Of a stretch of 64,000 nucleotides of DNA, positions 25,739 through 34,710 are shown piece after piece. The position numbers were made by a program, and so were the translations under genes. The stretch lies in NCBI GenBank assembly GCA_035651155.1, contig DASRGG010000025.1, forward strand, positions 1 through 64,000. The letters run 5' to 3'. Within the stretch, counting starts at the first letter, position 1. Each line of letters starts with the position of its first letter. This DNA is from CF-39 sp035651155 (GTDB lineage: Bacteria > Chloroflexota > Limnocylindria > P2-11E). The notes below the pieces were generated by a model that did not search any database, was not told where the DNA came from, and saw only the letters and a list, made by a program, of their open reading frames with translations.

Positions 25739-26844
25739 TGAAGATCGGCATCGTCAGTCCGTACGCCTATCCGCGCCCGGGCGGGGCGAACTCGTACATC
25801 CGCGAGAGCTACGAGGAGCTCCGCCGCCTCGGACACGAGGTGCGCATCATCACGGCACCCTGGGGCGACGACCCGCCGGCGCAGGACGTGATCCAGATCG
25901 GTCGCGCGATGGCGGTGCCGTTCAACGGCAGCATCGGCCGCGTCACGCTCTCGCTGCGCCTCGAGTGGCTGGTGTCGCGCATGCTCGAGCGCGAGAAGTT
26001 CGACGTCATCCACCACCACGAGCCGTTCGTGCCGTTCCTCTCGTTCCAGATCCTCGACTCGGCGAAGTGCCCGAACGTCGCCACGTTCCACGCGTTCGGT
26101 GGCTTCTCCGTCTCGTACTGGCTGGGGCGCCTCGTGCTCGACCGCTACATGAACAAGCTCGACGCGCGCATCGCGGTGTCGAGCGCGGCGCGCCACTTCG
26201 TGTCGCGCTACTTCCCCGGCGAGTACCGCATCATCCCGAACGGCGTCGACGTGGACTTCTACGCGAGCGCCCGCCCGTTCCCGGAGTTCCGCGACGGAAA
26301 GGTGAACATCCTCTTCGTCGGACGGGTCGAGCCGCGCAAGGGCGCGATGTATCTCCTGCGGGCCTACGCGAAGATCAAGGCCACCTGTCCCGAGACGCGC
26401 CTCATCATCGTCGGGCGAGGACCGGATCTCGGCAAGCTGCGGCGCTTCGTCCACTCGCAGCGTCTCTCGGACGTGCTGTTCGCCGGACGCGTGGACGACG
26501 TGGACAAGGCGCGCTTCTACAAGACGGCCGACATCTACGTCGCGCCGTCGACCGGCCAGGAGTCGTTCGGCATCGTCCTGCTCGAAGCGATGGCCGCGGG
26601 CTGCGCGGTGATCGCGTCCGACATCCACGGCTACAAGCGCGTCGTGCAGCGGAACGTGAGCGGCCTCCTCGTCGAGCCGCGCGACGTGGACGCGCTCGCG
26701 GACGCCGTGGCGCGCCTGGCGGGCGATCCGGCGCTACGGCGGAGCCTGGGCGAGGCCGGGGCGCGCCGGGCGCCGGAGTACGACTGGAAGCACGTGACGA
26801 GCGAGCTGGTGAAGGTCTACGAAGAGGTGATCGCGGGGCCCTAG
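25738..26844 (+). CDS. PimA-like GDP-mannose:phosphatidylinositol mannosyltransferase (GT4)
   Basis: 368 residues from GTG 25738. GT4 with the PimA-style N-terminus KIGIVSPYAYPRPGGANSYIRESYEELRRLGHEV, a lipid-facing IHHHEPFVPFLSF and ATFHAFGGFSVSYWL region, VGRVEPRKGAMYLLRAYAKI, and the donor motif STGQESFGIVLLEAMAAGCAVIASDIHGYKRVV. The glycine pair and the HHHEP segment match mycobacterial PimA. It probably adds the first mannose to PI. It ends the operon, and its stop CTAG is shared with livF on the opposite strand. Confidence 0.88.
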   Translation: MKIGIVSPYAYPRPGGANSYIRESYEELRRLGHEVRIITAPWGDDPPAQDVIQIGRAMAVPFNGSIGRVTLSLRLEWLVSRMLEREKFDVIHHHEPFVPFLSFQILDSAKCPNVATFHAFGGFSVSYWLGRLVLDRYMNKLDARIAVSSAARHFVSRYFPGEYRIIPNGVDVDFYASARPFPEFRDGKVNILFVGRVEPRKGAMYLLRAYAKIKATCPETRLIIVGRGPDLGKLRRFVHSQRLSDVLFAGRVDDVDKARFYKTADIYVAPSTGQESFGIVLLEAMAAGCAVIASDIHGYKRVVQRNVSGLLVEPRDVDALADAVARLAGDPALRRSLGEAGARRAPEYDWKHVTSELVKVYEEVIAGP

Positions 26845-27554
26845 AGGCCGAGGTAGGCGCTCCGGACCTTGGGATCCGCCGCGATCTCGGCCGCGCTTCC
26901 CGCCAGCACGACACGTCCGTTCTCGAGCACGGCCGCTCCGGATGCCACCTCGAGCGCGCGATGGGCGTTCTGCTCCACGAGCAGCACCGTCGTCCCATTC
27001 GCGACGATCTCCTGGAGGACCCGGAACACCTCGTCGACGAGGATCGGGGCGAGGCCCAGCGACGGCTCGTCGAGCATGAGGATCGCTGGCTTCGCCATCA
27101 GCGCGCGCCCGATCGCGGCCATCTGCTGCTCTCCGCCGGAGAGCGTACCCGCGACCTGACGGCGCCGCTCGCCAAGGCGCGGGAACAGCGCGAACACGTC
27201 GGCGAGCGTCCGCGCGCGATCCGCGCGCGCGCGCCGGGAGTAGGCGCCGAGCGTGAGGTTGTCCTCGACCGTCATGTTCGGCCAGAGATGGCGCCCCTCG
27301 GGGACCTGCACGATGCCGAGGTCGACGATGCGGTGCGCGGGCCGGCCGGTGATGCGCTCGCCGCCGAGTCTGACCTCACCCGCGAGCGCGGCGAGCGTTC
27401 CCGAGATCACGCGCAGCGTCGTCGTCTTCCCGGCACCGTTGCTGCCGAGAAGCGTGGTGACGGTCCCTTCGTTCACGGTGAACGACACATCCCACAGCGC
27501 CTGGACGTCGCCATACGAGGCGGCGAGACCGTCGACCTCGAGGATGCCGCTCAC
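26841..27554 (-). CDS. livF: Branched-chain amino-acid-type ABC transporter ATPase LivF
   Basis: 237 residues from GTG 27554, overlapping the livG stop (GTGA). Walker A LLGSNGAGKTTTLR, signature LSGGEQQMAAIGRALM, Walker B AILMLDEPSLGLAP, and the LivF VPEGRHLWPNMTVEDNL motif. One of two ATPases powering the Liv importer. Confidence 0.94.
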   Translation of the reverse strand: MSGILEVDGLAASYGDVQALWDVSFTVNEGTVTTLLGSNGAGKTTTLRVISGTLAALAGEVRLGGERITGRPAHRIVDLGIVQVPEGRHLWPNMTVEDNLTLGAYSRRARADRARTLADVFALFPRLGERRRQVAGTLSGGEQQMAAIGRALMAKPAILMLDEPSLGLAPILVDEVFRVLQEIVANGTTVLLVEQNAHRALEVASGAAVLENGRVVLAGSAAEIAADPKVRSAYLGL

Positions 27555-28297
27555 GAGACGGCGCGCTCCCCCAGATACGCCTTGATCACGCGGGCATCCT
27601 GGGCGATCTCGGCGGGGCTGCCCACGGCGATCGTCCGCCCGAGGTCCATGACCATGATCCGGTCGGACAGCGACATGATGGCCCGCATCACGTGCTCGAC
27701 CATGACGATGGTGATCCCGGAGGCACGGATGTCGCGGATCAGCGCGATCATCTGAGCGCCCTCCGTGCGGTTGAGCCCGGACGCGACCTCGTCGAGCAGC
27801 AGGATGTCCGGGCGCGTCGCCAGCGCGCGCGCCACCTCCAGTCGCTTGCGGCGGGCGAGCGTGAGCGAACGAGCGAGGGTGGTGCGGTGCGGCGTGAGCT
27901 GTGTCGTCTCGAGGACGCGCTCGACCTCGGCTTCCGCCTGCGCGCCGCGCAATCCGCTGCGCCCGTAGAGGACTCCCACGAGCACGTTGCGGTGCACGGT
28001 CATCTCGGCGAAGGGGCGCACGAGCTGGTGCGTGGTCACGAGGCCGAGCGCGCAGACACGGTGGGCGCCGAGGCCGCCGATCTCGCGCCCGCGAAGCCGC
28101 ACCGACCCCGCGGTGGGCGCGTACACGCCCGACATCACGCGGAACAGAGTCGTCTTGCCCGCGCCGTTCGGACCGATGAGGCCGAAGATCTCGCCCTGGC
28201 GCACCTCGAAGTCGACGCCGTTCACCGCGACGAGGCCGCCGAAGCGCTTCGTCACGCCGCGACCGGTGAGGATGGGCGTCGCCGTCGCGTCGCTCAC
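27551..28297 (-). CDS. livG: Branched-chain amino-acid-type ABC transporter ATPase LivG
   Basis: 248 residues from GTG 28297, which overlaps the livM stop. Walker A LIGPNGAGKTTLFRVMSG, Walker B ILLLDEVASGLNRTEG, and LivG-type QLVRPFAEMTVHRNVLVG. The signature region reads LTLARRKRLEVARAL, without the canonical LSGGQ; the first residues of the motif are altered, as often seen in LivG. Partner of LivF. Confidence 0.93.
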   Translation of the reverse strand: MSDATATPILTGRGVTKRFGGLVAVNGVDFEVRQGEIFGLIGPNGAGKTTLFRVMSGVYAPTAGSVRLRGREIGGLGAHRVCALGLVTTHQLVRPFAEMTVHRNVLVGVLYGRSGLRGAQAEAEVERVLETTQLTPHRTTLARSLTLARRKRLEVARALATRPDILLLDEVASGLNRTEGAQMIALIRDIRASGITIVMVEHVMRAIMSLSDRIMVMDLGRTIAVGSPAEIAQDARVIKAYLGERAVS

Positions 28298-29316
28298 GCG
28301 ACGACGTCCCCGCCCGCGGCACCGCCGCGGAGCAACCGCCGCGCGCGACCGCTCACGCGATCGATGACGCCGGCTACGCCGAGCGGCTCGAACAGCACGA
28401 TGGCCACGAGGATGAGGCCGTAGAGGAGAGAGGGGACGTAGGGGTTGTTGACCAGCGAGGTGATCTGGTCCTGCACGTACGCGTAGAGCAACGCGCCGAA
28501 GACCGGGCCCCACACCGTGCCGACGCCACCCACGACCGGCATGAGGACGAGCGCGATCGAGATGCTGAAGCTGAACATCGTGGATGGATCCAGGAACTCC
28601 TGACGGGCGGCGTACAGCGTACCGGCCATCCCCGCGAAGAACGCCGAGACGGCGAGGGCGATGATCTGGAGACGGGCCGTCGGCACGCCGACGGTCTCCG
28701 CGGCGTCGCGGTCCATGTTGATCGCGAAGAGGCCGAGGCCGAACCGGCCCGCGCGGATGCCGATGGTCGTGAGCATCGTGACCACGAACAGGCCGACGGT
28801 CGCGTAGTGGACGAGCACGGGATCGTACGCGGGCAGCGACAGGCCCGTGACGCCGTGGGTGAGCTCCACGCCGAACACGTCGTCGAAGTTGACCGCGAGC
28901 AGCCGCGTGGCCTCGCCGACGCCGATCGTCGCGATCGCGAAGTACGGTCCACGCAGGCGAAGCGTCGGCGCGCCGACGAGGACCGAATACGCGGCGGCGA
29001 CCAGTCCGGCGATCGGCAGCGTGAGCAGCGGGTCCCAGCCGAGCGTGTACCAGAAGATCCCGGTCGTGTAGGCGCCCATGCCGAGGAAGGCCGAGTGCCC
29101 GAACGAGATCTGGCCGGCGTAGCCGCCCACGATGTTCCAGGCCGACGCGAGGATCGCGTACCACAGCACGAAGAAGGCGAGGCGCTGGAGGTTGAACTCC
29201 TCCGGCGCGACGATCGGGATCGCCGCCAGCGCGACGCCGAGGGCGAGCACGATCCCGGTCTGGATCCAGATACGCGTCGCGCGCGGCAGCCTCGCGAACG
29301 CGCGGATCGGGTTCAC
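28294..29316 (-). CDS. livM: ABC transporter permease LivM
   Basis: 340 residues, about ten hydrophobic segments. The LivM marks WNIVGGYAGQISFGHSAFLGMGAYTT, LRLRGPYFAIATIG and GGVGTVWGPVFGALLYAY are present. GTG start overlaps the livH stop (GTGA). Forms the membrane pore with LivH. Confidence 0.94.
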   Translation of the reverse strand: MNPIRAFARLPRATRIWIQTGIVLALGVALAAIPIVAPEEFNLQRLAFFVLWYAILASAWNIVGGYAGQISFGHSAFLGMGAYTTGIFWYTLGWDPLLTLPIAGLVAAAYSVLVGAPTLRLRGPYFAIATIGVGEATRLLAVNFDDVFGVELTHGVTGLSLPAYDPVLVHYATVGLFVVTMLTTIGIRAGRFGLGLFAINMDRDAAETVGVPTARLQIIALAVSAFFAGMAGTLYAARQEFLDPSTMFSFSISIALVLMPVVGGVGTVWGPVFGALLYAYVQDQITSLVNNPYVPSLLYGLILVAIVLFEPLGVAGVIDRVSGRARRLLRGGAAGGDVVA

Positions 29317-30188
29317 GACAGCCGGCGCCGCCGGAGCACGGAGGCGAGGCCACCGGGCATGACGACGAGCACGACCACGAGGACGACGAACGAGACGAGG
29401 TTCTCGAGCGCCGGCTTCGAGAGCGTGACCGTGAGGTTCTCGGCCGCGGCGAGCAGGAACGACGCCGCCGCCACGCCGACGATGGATTCGAGGCCCCCGA
29501 GCACGATGATCGTAAAGCTCTTCAGCTGGAGCACGCGGCCAAAGTCCGGGTCGAACGAGAAGATCAGCGTCAGCAGGGAGCCCGCGAGGGCCGCGAGCGC
29601 GGTGCCAAGGCCGAAGGCGATCATCGCGACACGGCGTGGGTCTATTCCGACGAGCGAGCATGCCTCCCGGTCCTGCGCGAGCGCTCGGATCGCGCGGCCG
29701 AGAAAGGTCCGCCTCAGGAACAGCTCGAGCGCGACCAGCACGATGATCCCAGCCACGAAGACGAGGAAGCGCGTGGTGGAGATGGCGATGGCGCCGAGAT
29801 GGATCACCGACTGCACGTACGGCGTCACGATCCCCCGCGTATCGCCGCCGAAGACGAGATAGGCGAGCGACTGCATGACCAGCCACAGGCCGAAGAGGAG
29901 CAGGAGCGACACGATCGGCGGACTCCCGGATACGCGACGGACGAGTGCGACCTCGATGACGGAGCCGACCGCGAAGAAGAGCGGGGCGACGATGAGAACG
30001 CTGAGGATCGGGTCGAGCCCGAAGCTCTGCCACAGGACGAACGTCGTGAACGCGCCGAGCATCATCGACCCCGCGTTGGCGAGGTTGATGATCTTCATCA
30101 CGCCATAGATGAGGGCGAGCCCGTACGACATCGTCGCGTACAGGCCCGCCACCAACAGTGCACTGATCAGCGCCTCGAGGAGGCGCAT
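29313..30188 (-). CDS. livH: ABC transporter permease LivH
   Basis: 291 residues, eight or more transmembrane helices. LivH features include AGLYATMSYGLALIYGVMKIINLANAG, FLGRAIRALAQDREACSLVGIDPRRV, and LGGLESIVGVAAASFLLAAAE. It is seven bases from the livJ stop, so one five-gene operon (livJ-H-M-G-F) is evident. Confidence 0.94.
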   Translation of the reverse strand: MRLLEALISALLVAGLYATMSYGLALIYGVMKIINLANAGSMMLGAFTTFVLWQSFGLDPILSVLIVAPLFFAVGSVIEVALVRRVSGSPPIVSLLLLFGLWLVMQSLAYLVFGGDTRGIVTPYVQSVIHLGAIAISTTRFLVFVAGIIVLVALELFLRRTFLGRAIRALAQDREACSLVGIDPRRVAMIAFGLGTALAALAGSLLTLIFSFDPDFGRVLQLKSFTIIVLGGLESIVGVAAASFLLAAAENLTVTLSKPALENLVSFVVLVVVLVVMPGGLASVLRRRRLS

Positions 30189-30195
30189 GGATCGT

Positions 30196-31464
30196 CTACT
30201 TCTTCGGCGTCGGCATCACTGGATCGCCGGTCGCCTCCTCCTTCGGCCAGATGAGGATGGTCTTCCCGCCGGGAAGGTTCTGGGTCATGACGTACACGTT
30301 CGTCGCCTGGCCGCTCTTGTCGAACTTGATCGTGCCGCCCGGGAAGATCGAGTCACCCCAGCTGTTGCTCGCGAGGGTGTCCCGGACCTTCTGCTTGTCG
30401 ATGGTGCCCGCCTTCTGGATCGCGGCGTAGAGGATCCGGACCGTCTCCCATCCGGCGGCCGCGTACCACTCCGGGTCGTCGCCGGTGGTCTTCCAGGTGT
30501 CGAGCCACTTCTTCACCGCCGCGCCGGGCTGCTGCTGGTCGAACCACACCGCCGAGGTGATGTAGTCCGTGGCCGCGCCCAGCTGGTCCTTCGCGGACTT
30601 GTCCGGACCGCGCGCGCCGTAGGTGATGAACTTGTGATACAGGCCGAGCTGCGTGTACTGGCGCTGCATGGTGATGTAGTCCGGAAGGTGCGCGTCCGCC
30701 ATGAACGCGTCGGCATTCACGTCCTTCACGCGACCCAGGAGCGCCGAGAAGTCCTTGCCGTTCAGGTCGAACGGCTCGTTGAACAGGACCTTGAAGCGGT
30801 CGGGCGCCGCCTTGGCGCCGTCCTGCAGGCCCTGCGAGAACTCCTTGCCGTGCGATGTGTTCTCGTAGACGACCGCCATCGTGAGCGGCTTGGGAAGCTT
30901 GTTCGCGTCCTGCTGCGTCTTGATGAAATCGAGCTCGGTCTGCGCGAGCGCCTCGATGGGCGCCAGCACGCCGAAGGCCCAGGTGTTGTCCTTGTAGATC
31001 GACGCGGACGCCCCGCCGCCGTTCACGTACGGCATCTTGTAGCGGTTGGCGACCTTGACCTCCTGCGTCACGAGCGTCGTGTTGTACCCGCCGAGAAGCA
31101 GGTCGACCTTGTCCTGGGTGATGAGCTTCTCGTAGAGGTTGCCGCTCGTCGCGGCGTCGCTCTTGTTGTCCTCACCCTTCAGCTCGATCTTGACCTTCTT
31201 GCCGCCGACCTGAAGACCGCCCGCGTCCATCACCTGTTTCGTGTAGAGCTTGTACGCGTCCTCGATGAACTTGCCGGACTTCGCGTCCGCGCCGGAAAGG
31301 GGAAGGACGTAGCCGATCTTCATCGTGTCCGGAACGCCCGCGGTGGCCGCGCTCGTCGCCGCCGCGCCGGTGCTCGTCGCCGCCGCGCCGCCGCCGCCGC
31401 TACCGCCGCAGGCGCTGGCGATGAAGAGGCCTACGAACGCCATCGAGACGAATGAACGGGACAT
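30196..31464 (-). CDS. Liv-type periplasmic-binding lipoprotein
   Basis: 422 residues. A lipoprotein signal peptide ends at VGLFIASAC-GG (lipobox cysteine), then a glycine/alanine/threonine-rich linker, then the Leu/Ile/Val-binding fold (MKIGYVLPLSGADAKSGKFIEDAYKLY; LLLGGYNTTLVTQEVKVANRYKMPYVNG; VVYENTSHGKEFSQGL). It captures a substrate outside the membrane for the LivHMGF permease. Because CoA-pathway genes follow upstream, the solute could be an amide, organic acid or amino acid. AGGGGGG lies upstream of the ATG. Confidence 0.9.
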   Translation of the reverse strand: MSRSFVSMAFVGLFIASACGGSGGGGAAATSTGAAATSAATAGVPDTMKIGYVLPLSGADAKSGKFIEDAYKLYTKQVMDAGGLQVGGKKVKIELKGEDNKSDAATSGNLYEKLITQDKVDLLLGGYNTTLVTQEVKVANRYKMPYVNGGGASASIYKDNTWAFGVLAPIEALAQTELDFIKTQQDANKLPKPLTMAVVYENTSHGKEFSQGLQDGAKAAPDRFKVLFNEPFDLNGKDFSALLGRVKDVNADAFMADAHLPDYITMQRQYTQLGLYHKFITYGARGPDKSAKDQLGAATDYITSAVWFDQQQPGAAVKKWLDTWKTTGDDPEWYAAAGWETVRILYAAIQKAGTIDKQKVRDTLASNSWGDSIFPGGTIKFDKSGQATNVYVMTQNLPGGKTILIWPKEEATGDPVMPTPKK

Positions 31465-31713
31465 TCAGGCACCCCCCTTGGCCAAATGCGTCCGCCGAAT
31501 CTAGCGCGGCGACATCGACGCGTCACGTTCCACATCGCGGCAAGAGCACCGTCCCCGAGGCTCCCATCCGGAGATGCCGGCCGTCATTCCAGCCTCGCTC
31601 CAGTCAGCGGCGCGATGTCGGGCAGCTCCGTCCACCCGCGCACGAGCGCGAGACGCCGCGCCGGGTCGCGGCGACGGCGCGCGCGAACGTCTGCTCCTCG
31701 TGGAAGCAGGTGG

Positions 31714-32493
31714 TCAGCGCCCTCGCCATGCCGGCTTCCGCTTCTCCATGAACGCGTGGACCCCCTCGCGGAAGTCCTCGCTCGTGTAGCAGAGCGCGAC
31801 GAGATCGCGTCCCTCGTCCGGGAGCATGCGCTGGCGGATCCGGCGCAGCCCCTCCTTCGTGGCCCAGAGCGTCAGCGGCGCGTGCGCGGACATCGTGCGC
31901 ACCAGCTCGCTGACGCGGCCGCCGAGCGCGTCGTCGTCCGCGACGACCTCGTGCACCAGCCCGGCGCGGAGCGCTTCATCGGCCGCGATGATGCGCGACG
32001 TGAAGATGAGCTCCTTCGTCCGCGCGGTGCCGATGAGCGACGCGACGCGCACCAGGTTCGCGAGCGAGAGGCAGTTCCCAAGGGTGCGCGCGATCGGCAT
32101 GCCGAACGTCGCGCCCGCGGTGGCGATGCGGAGATCGCAGGAGGACGCGATCGCGAGGCCGCCCCCCGTGGTCGCGCCGGAGATGGCGGCGATCGTGGGC
32201 TTGCGCACCCCCTCGAGCGCCCCGAGCACGCGCTCCATGAACTCCTCGTACCCAAAGGCCTGCTCCGCGGTGCGGTAGTCCGCGAACTGCGAGATGTCGG
32301 TCCCGGCGACGAAGCCGCCGCCCGAGCCGGTGAGCACGAGGGCGCGCACCGCGACGTCGGCGTTCGCGCGCGCGGCCGCCTCCTCGATCGCCTCGTACAT
32401 CGCGAAGGTCATCGCGTTGCGCGCGCGGGGGCGGTCGAAGGTGAGCCGGAGCTCTCCGCCGTCGCGGAGCTCGAGCCGGACGTCGCCGGTCAT
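31714..32493 (-). CDS. Enoyl-CoA hydratase/isomerase family protein
   Basis: 259 residues. Crotonase fold with ARNAMTFAMYEAI, VLTGSGGGFVAGTDISQFAD, KPTIAAISGATTGGGLAIASSCDLRIAT (oxyanion hole glycines), and FMEKRKPAWRGR end. The usual second glutamate of hydratases falls near the RTLGNCLS region and is not obvious, so isomerase or other crotonase chemistry is possible. ATG overlaps the stop of the CoA-transferase gene, so the two are coupled. Confidence 0.87.
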   Translation of the reverse strand: MTGDVRLELRDGGELRLTFDRPRARNAMTFAMYEAIEEAAARANADVAVRALVLTGSGGGFVAGTDISQFADYRTAEQAFGYEEFMERVLGALEGVRKPTIAAISGATTGGGLAIASSCDLRIATAGATFGMPIARTLGNCLSLANLVRVASLIGTARTKELIFTSRIIAADEALRAGLVHEVVADDDALGGRVSELVRTMSAHAPLTLWATKEGLRRIRQRMLPDEGRDLVALCYTSEDFREGVHAFMEKRKPAWRGR

Positions 32494-33686
32494 GCGGCCC
32501 TCGCGATGCCGTCGCCGATGAGCCGCTCGATCTCGTCGGCCGAGTGCCCGGCCTCCGCGAGCACCTCGCGGGTGTGCTCGCCGAGGAGCGGACCCGCCCG
32601 CTCGGGTCCCACGCGCGTCGATCCGAGCCGGATGGGCGTGCCGAGCGCGCGTACGTTCCCGAGCCGAGGGTGCGGCAGGTCCACGAAGAAGCCGCGCGCG
32701 ACCAGATGCGGATCGTTGAAGACGGCGCCGTAGTCCTGGATCTCGGCGCACGGGACGCCGGCGCCGCGCAGCAGCGCGAGCCAGTGCGCGGCCGGCCGCG
32801 TCAGGGTGACGGCCTCGATGAGCGGGATGAGCTCGCGCACGTGCGCGCGGCGCAGGCTGCCGTCGGCGAAGCGGGGATCGTGCTCGAGCTCGTCCAGCCC
32901 CATCGCGCGGCAGAACGCCGTCCAGTTGGGCGGAGTCGTCGCGCCGACGACGAAGTACGAATCCGCCGCGCGCACGGCCTGATACGGGGCGAGCAGCTTG
33001 TGCGCCGACCCCGCGGCGCGCGGGATCTCGCCGGTGGTGAAGTACGTCCCGGCCTCCCAGACGGCGAGCGCGGCGGACGACTCGAACATCGAGACGTCCA
33101 CGAGCTGCCCGCGGCCATCGCGAGCGCGCACGCCGAGCGCGGCCATGACGGCGATCGTCGCGTAGAGCCCGGCGGTGAGGTCGGAGATCGACACGCCGAC
33201 CTTCACGGGCGGTCCGCCCTCTTCGCCGGTCACGCTCATGAGGCCGCTCATCGCCTGCACGATGATGTCGAGCGCGGGGCGGTCCGCGTAGGGGCCGTCC
33301 AGTCCAAAGCCGGTCACCGCGGCATAGACGAGCCGCGGATTCGCGTCGAGAAGCTCGCGCGGATCGAGGCCGAGGTCGCGCATCGTGCCGGGCCGCAGAT
33401 TCTCGACGATCACGTCGGAGCGCGCGGCGAGCCGGCGGAACACCTCGCGCGCGGCGTCGCGCTTCAGGTCGAGCGCGATGCTGCGCTTCGAGCGGTTGAG
33501 CCGGACGAAGTTGCCGCTCTCGCCGTCGACGATCGGCTCGAGCCGCCGTGAGAGATCGCCGCCGCGCGGGTCCTCGATCTTCACGACGTCGGCACCGAGA
33601 TCGGCGAGCTGCATGCCGCAATACGGACCGGCCATGTAGTTGCCGACCTCGAGCACGCGAACGCCCGCGAGCGGGGGCTGGAGCAT
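32490..33686 (-). CDS. CaiB/BaiF family CoA transferase
   Basis: 398 residues. Class III CoA transferase marks: LAGVRVLEVGNYMAGPYCGMQLADLGADVVKIEDPRGGD, DVIVENLRPGTMRDLGLDP, TGFGLDGPYADRPALDIIVQAMSGLM (catalytic aspartate in ALDI), VDVSMFESSAALAVWE. It moves CoA between carboxylic acids. With the hydratase it suggests catabolism of an unsaturated or carnitine/bile-acid-like carboxylate; the substrate is not readable. Confidence 0.9.
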   Translation of the reverse strand: MLQPPLAGVRVLEVGNYMAGPYCGMQLADLGADVVKIEDPRGGDLSRRLEPIVDGESGNFVRLNRSKRSIALDLKRDAAREVFRRLAARSDVIVENLRPGTMRDLGLDPRELLDANPRLVYAAVTGFGLDGPYADRPALDIIVQAMSGLMSVTGEEGGPPVKVGVSISDLTAGLYATIAVMAALGVRARDGRGQLVDVSMFESSAALAVWEAGTYFTTGEIPRAAGSAHKLLAPYQAVRAADSYFVVGATTPPNWTAFCRAMGLDELEHDPRFADGSLRRAHVRELIPLIEAVTLTRPAAHWLALLRGAGVPCAEIQDYGAVFNDPHLVARGFFVDLPHPRLGNVRALGTPIRLGSTRVGPERAGPLLGEHTREVLAEAGHSADEIERLIGDGIARAA

Positions 33687-33713
33687 CGCGGCGAGTCTAG
33701 AAGCGCCGCGCGA

Positions 33714-34709
33714 TCAGCATCCGCCCCAGTGCGTCGTCACCGTCCCGTCCGTCGCCAGCCGCCAGACGCCGCCGGCTCCACCCTTCACGCCGACGACCCA
33801 CACCTCGGCCCGCGGACCGCGCGCGAACACGGACACGAGATCGCAGCTCGTGTGCAGATCGATCGGCCGCAGATCGTCGAGCGATCCGTGAAGCAGCGTG
33901 CCGCCGTCGCCGACGATCCACAGCGCCGGCTCGACGATGACGTCGCGCAGCCGCGCGTTGACGCCGCTCTTCACCGTGTGCCAGCCGCTCGCGTACGCCA
34001 CCACGACGCCGCCGTCGCCGACGGCCACGGCGTTCGCGGGCGTCGTCGCCGCGATCGCGCGCAGCGTGGCGGCCTGGCCGGAGCCCACGGGGTTCCAGCC
34101 GCGCTGGTCCAGCCGGTACGTGATGCCCGCGTCGCCGACGGCCCACGCCGACGTCTGCGAGAACGCGACCAGATCGTGGAGGTCCTCGTCGATGCCAGAG
34201 GCGTACGGCTGGATGTCGCCGCCGGCCAGGATGAACACCGCGCCGCGCGACCCGACCATCAGCGCACCGTCGCCGAGCGGCGCCACGCCGAAAAGATCCT
34301 CGATCGTCACGTCGGTCGCGCGGATCTGGCGCGCGGCGTCGTCGATGAGGAGCAGCGCGCCGACGAGGCCGACCGCGTACGCGCGCGTCGGAGCGCACGC
34401 GACCGACGTGAGCGATCGGAGCGTGTCGTCCACCTGGGACCATGCCGACCCGTCGTAGCGGAGCAGACCGCCCCCGTTCGTCACGACCCAGACCGACTGC
34501 GTCGTGGCGCAGCCCGACGAGAGCGGCTGCCGGAAGAGCGCGGCCTCGTCGACGGCGGTCGGGCTCGGTACCGCCGTCGGCGGCGCGGTCACGCTCACGC
34601 GCACCGGCGTGGGCGCGGGCGGGCGCGTGATGCGCGCGATGGCGAGGCCGCCGCCGATCGCCACGACCACCGTCAGCACGGCGATGGCCGCGGCCGTCGC
34701 GGACCTCAC
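33714..34709 (-). CDS. Membrane-anchored beta-propeller protein
   Basis: 331 residues from GTG 34709, one base from the htpX stop. An N-terminal membrane anchor (AVLTVVVAIGGGLAIARI) is followed by a proline/threonine linker and about six repeats of a W/A-V-G-D-G-G type (WVVTNGGGLLRYDG, AWAVGDAGITYRLDQ, NAVAVGDGGVVVAY, LWIVGDGGTLLHG), consistent with a propeller of YCF48/BNR kind. It is extracytoplasmic. No catalytic residues are seen. Function unknown. Confidence 0.7.
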   Translation of the reverse strand: MRSATAAAIAVLTVVVAIGGGLAIARITRPPAPTPVRVSVTAPPTAVPSPTAVDEAALFRQPLSSGCATTQSVWVVTNGGGLLRYDGSAWSQVDDTLRSLTSVACAPTRAYAVGLVGALLLIDDAARQIRATDVTIEDLFGVAPLGDGALMVGSRGAVFILAGGDIQPYASGIDEDLHDLVAFSQTSAWAVGDAGITYRLDQRGWNPVGSGQAATLRAIAATTPANAVAVGDGGVVVAYASGWHTVKSGVNARLRDVIVEPALWIVGDGGTLLHGSLDDLRPIDLHTSCDLVSVFARGPRAEVWVVGVKGGAGGVWRLATDGTVTTHWGGC

Positions 34710-34710
34710 G

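Noticed and set aside
31486..31713. Open minus-strand frame ending in RRLALVRGWTELPDIAPLTGARLE before the livJ promoter.
   Set aside because: No start with a ribosome site and no recognised family; could be an eroded remnant, but the support is too thin.
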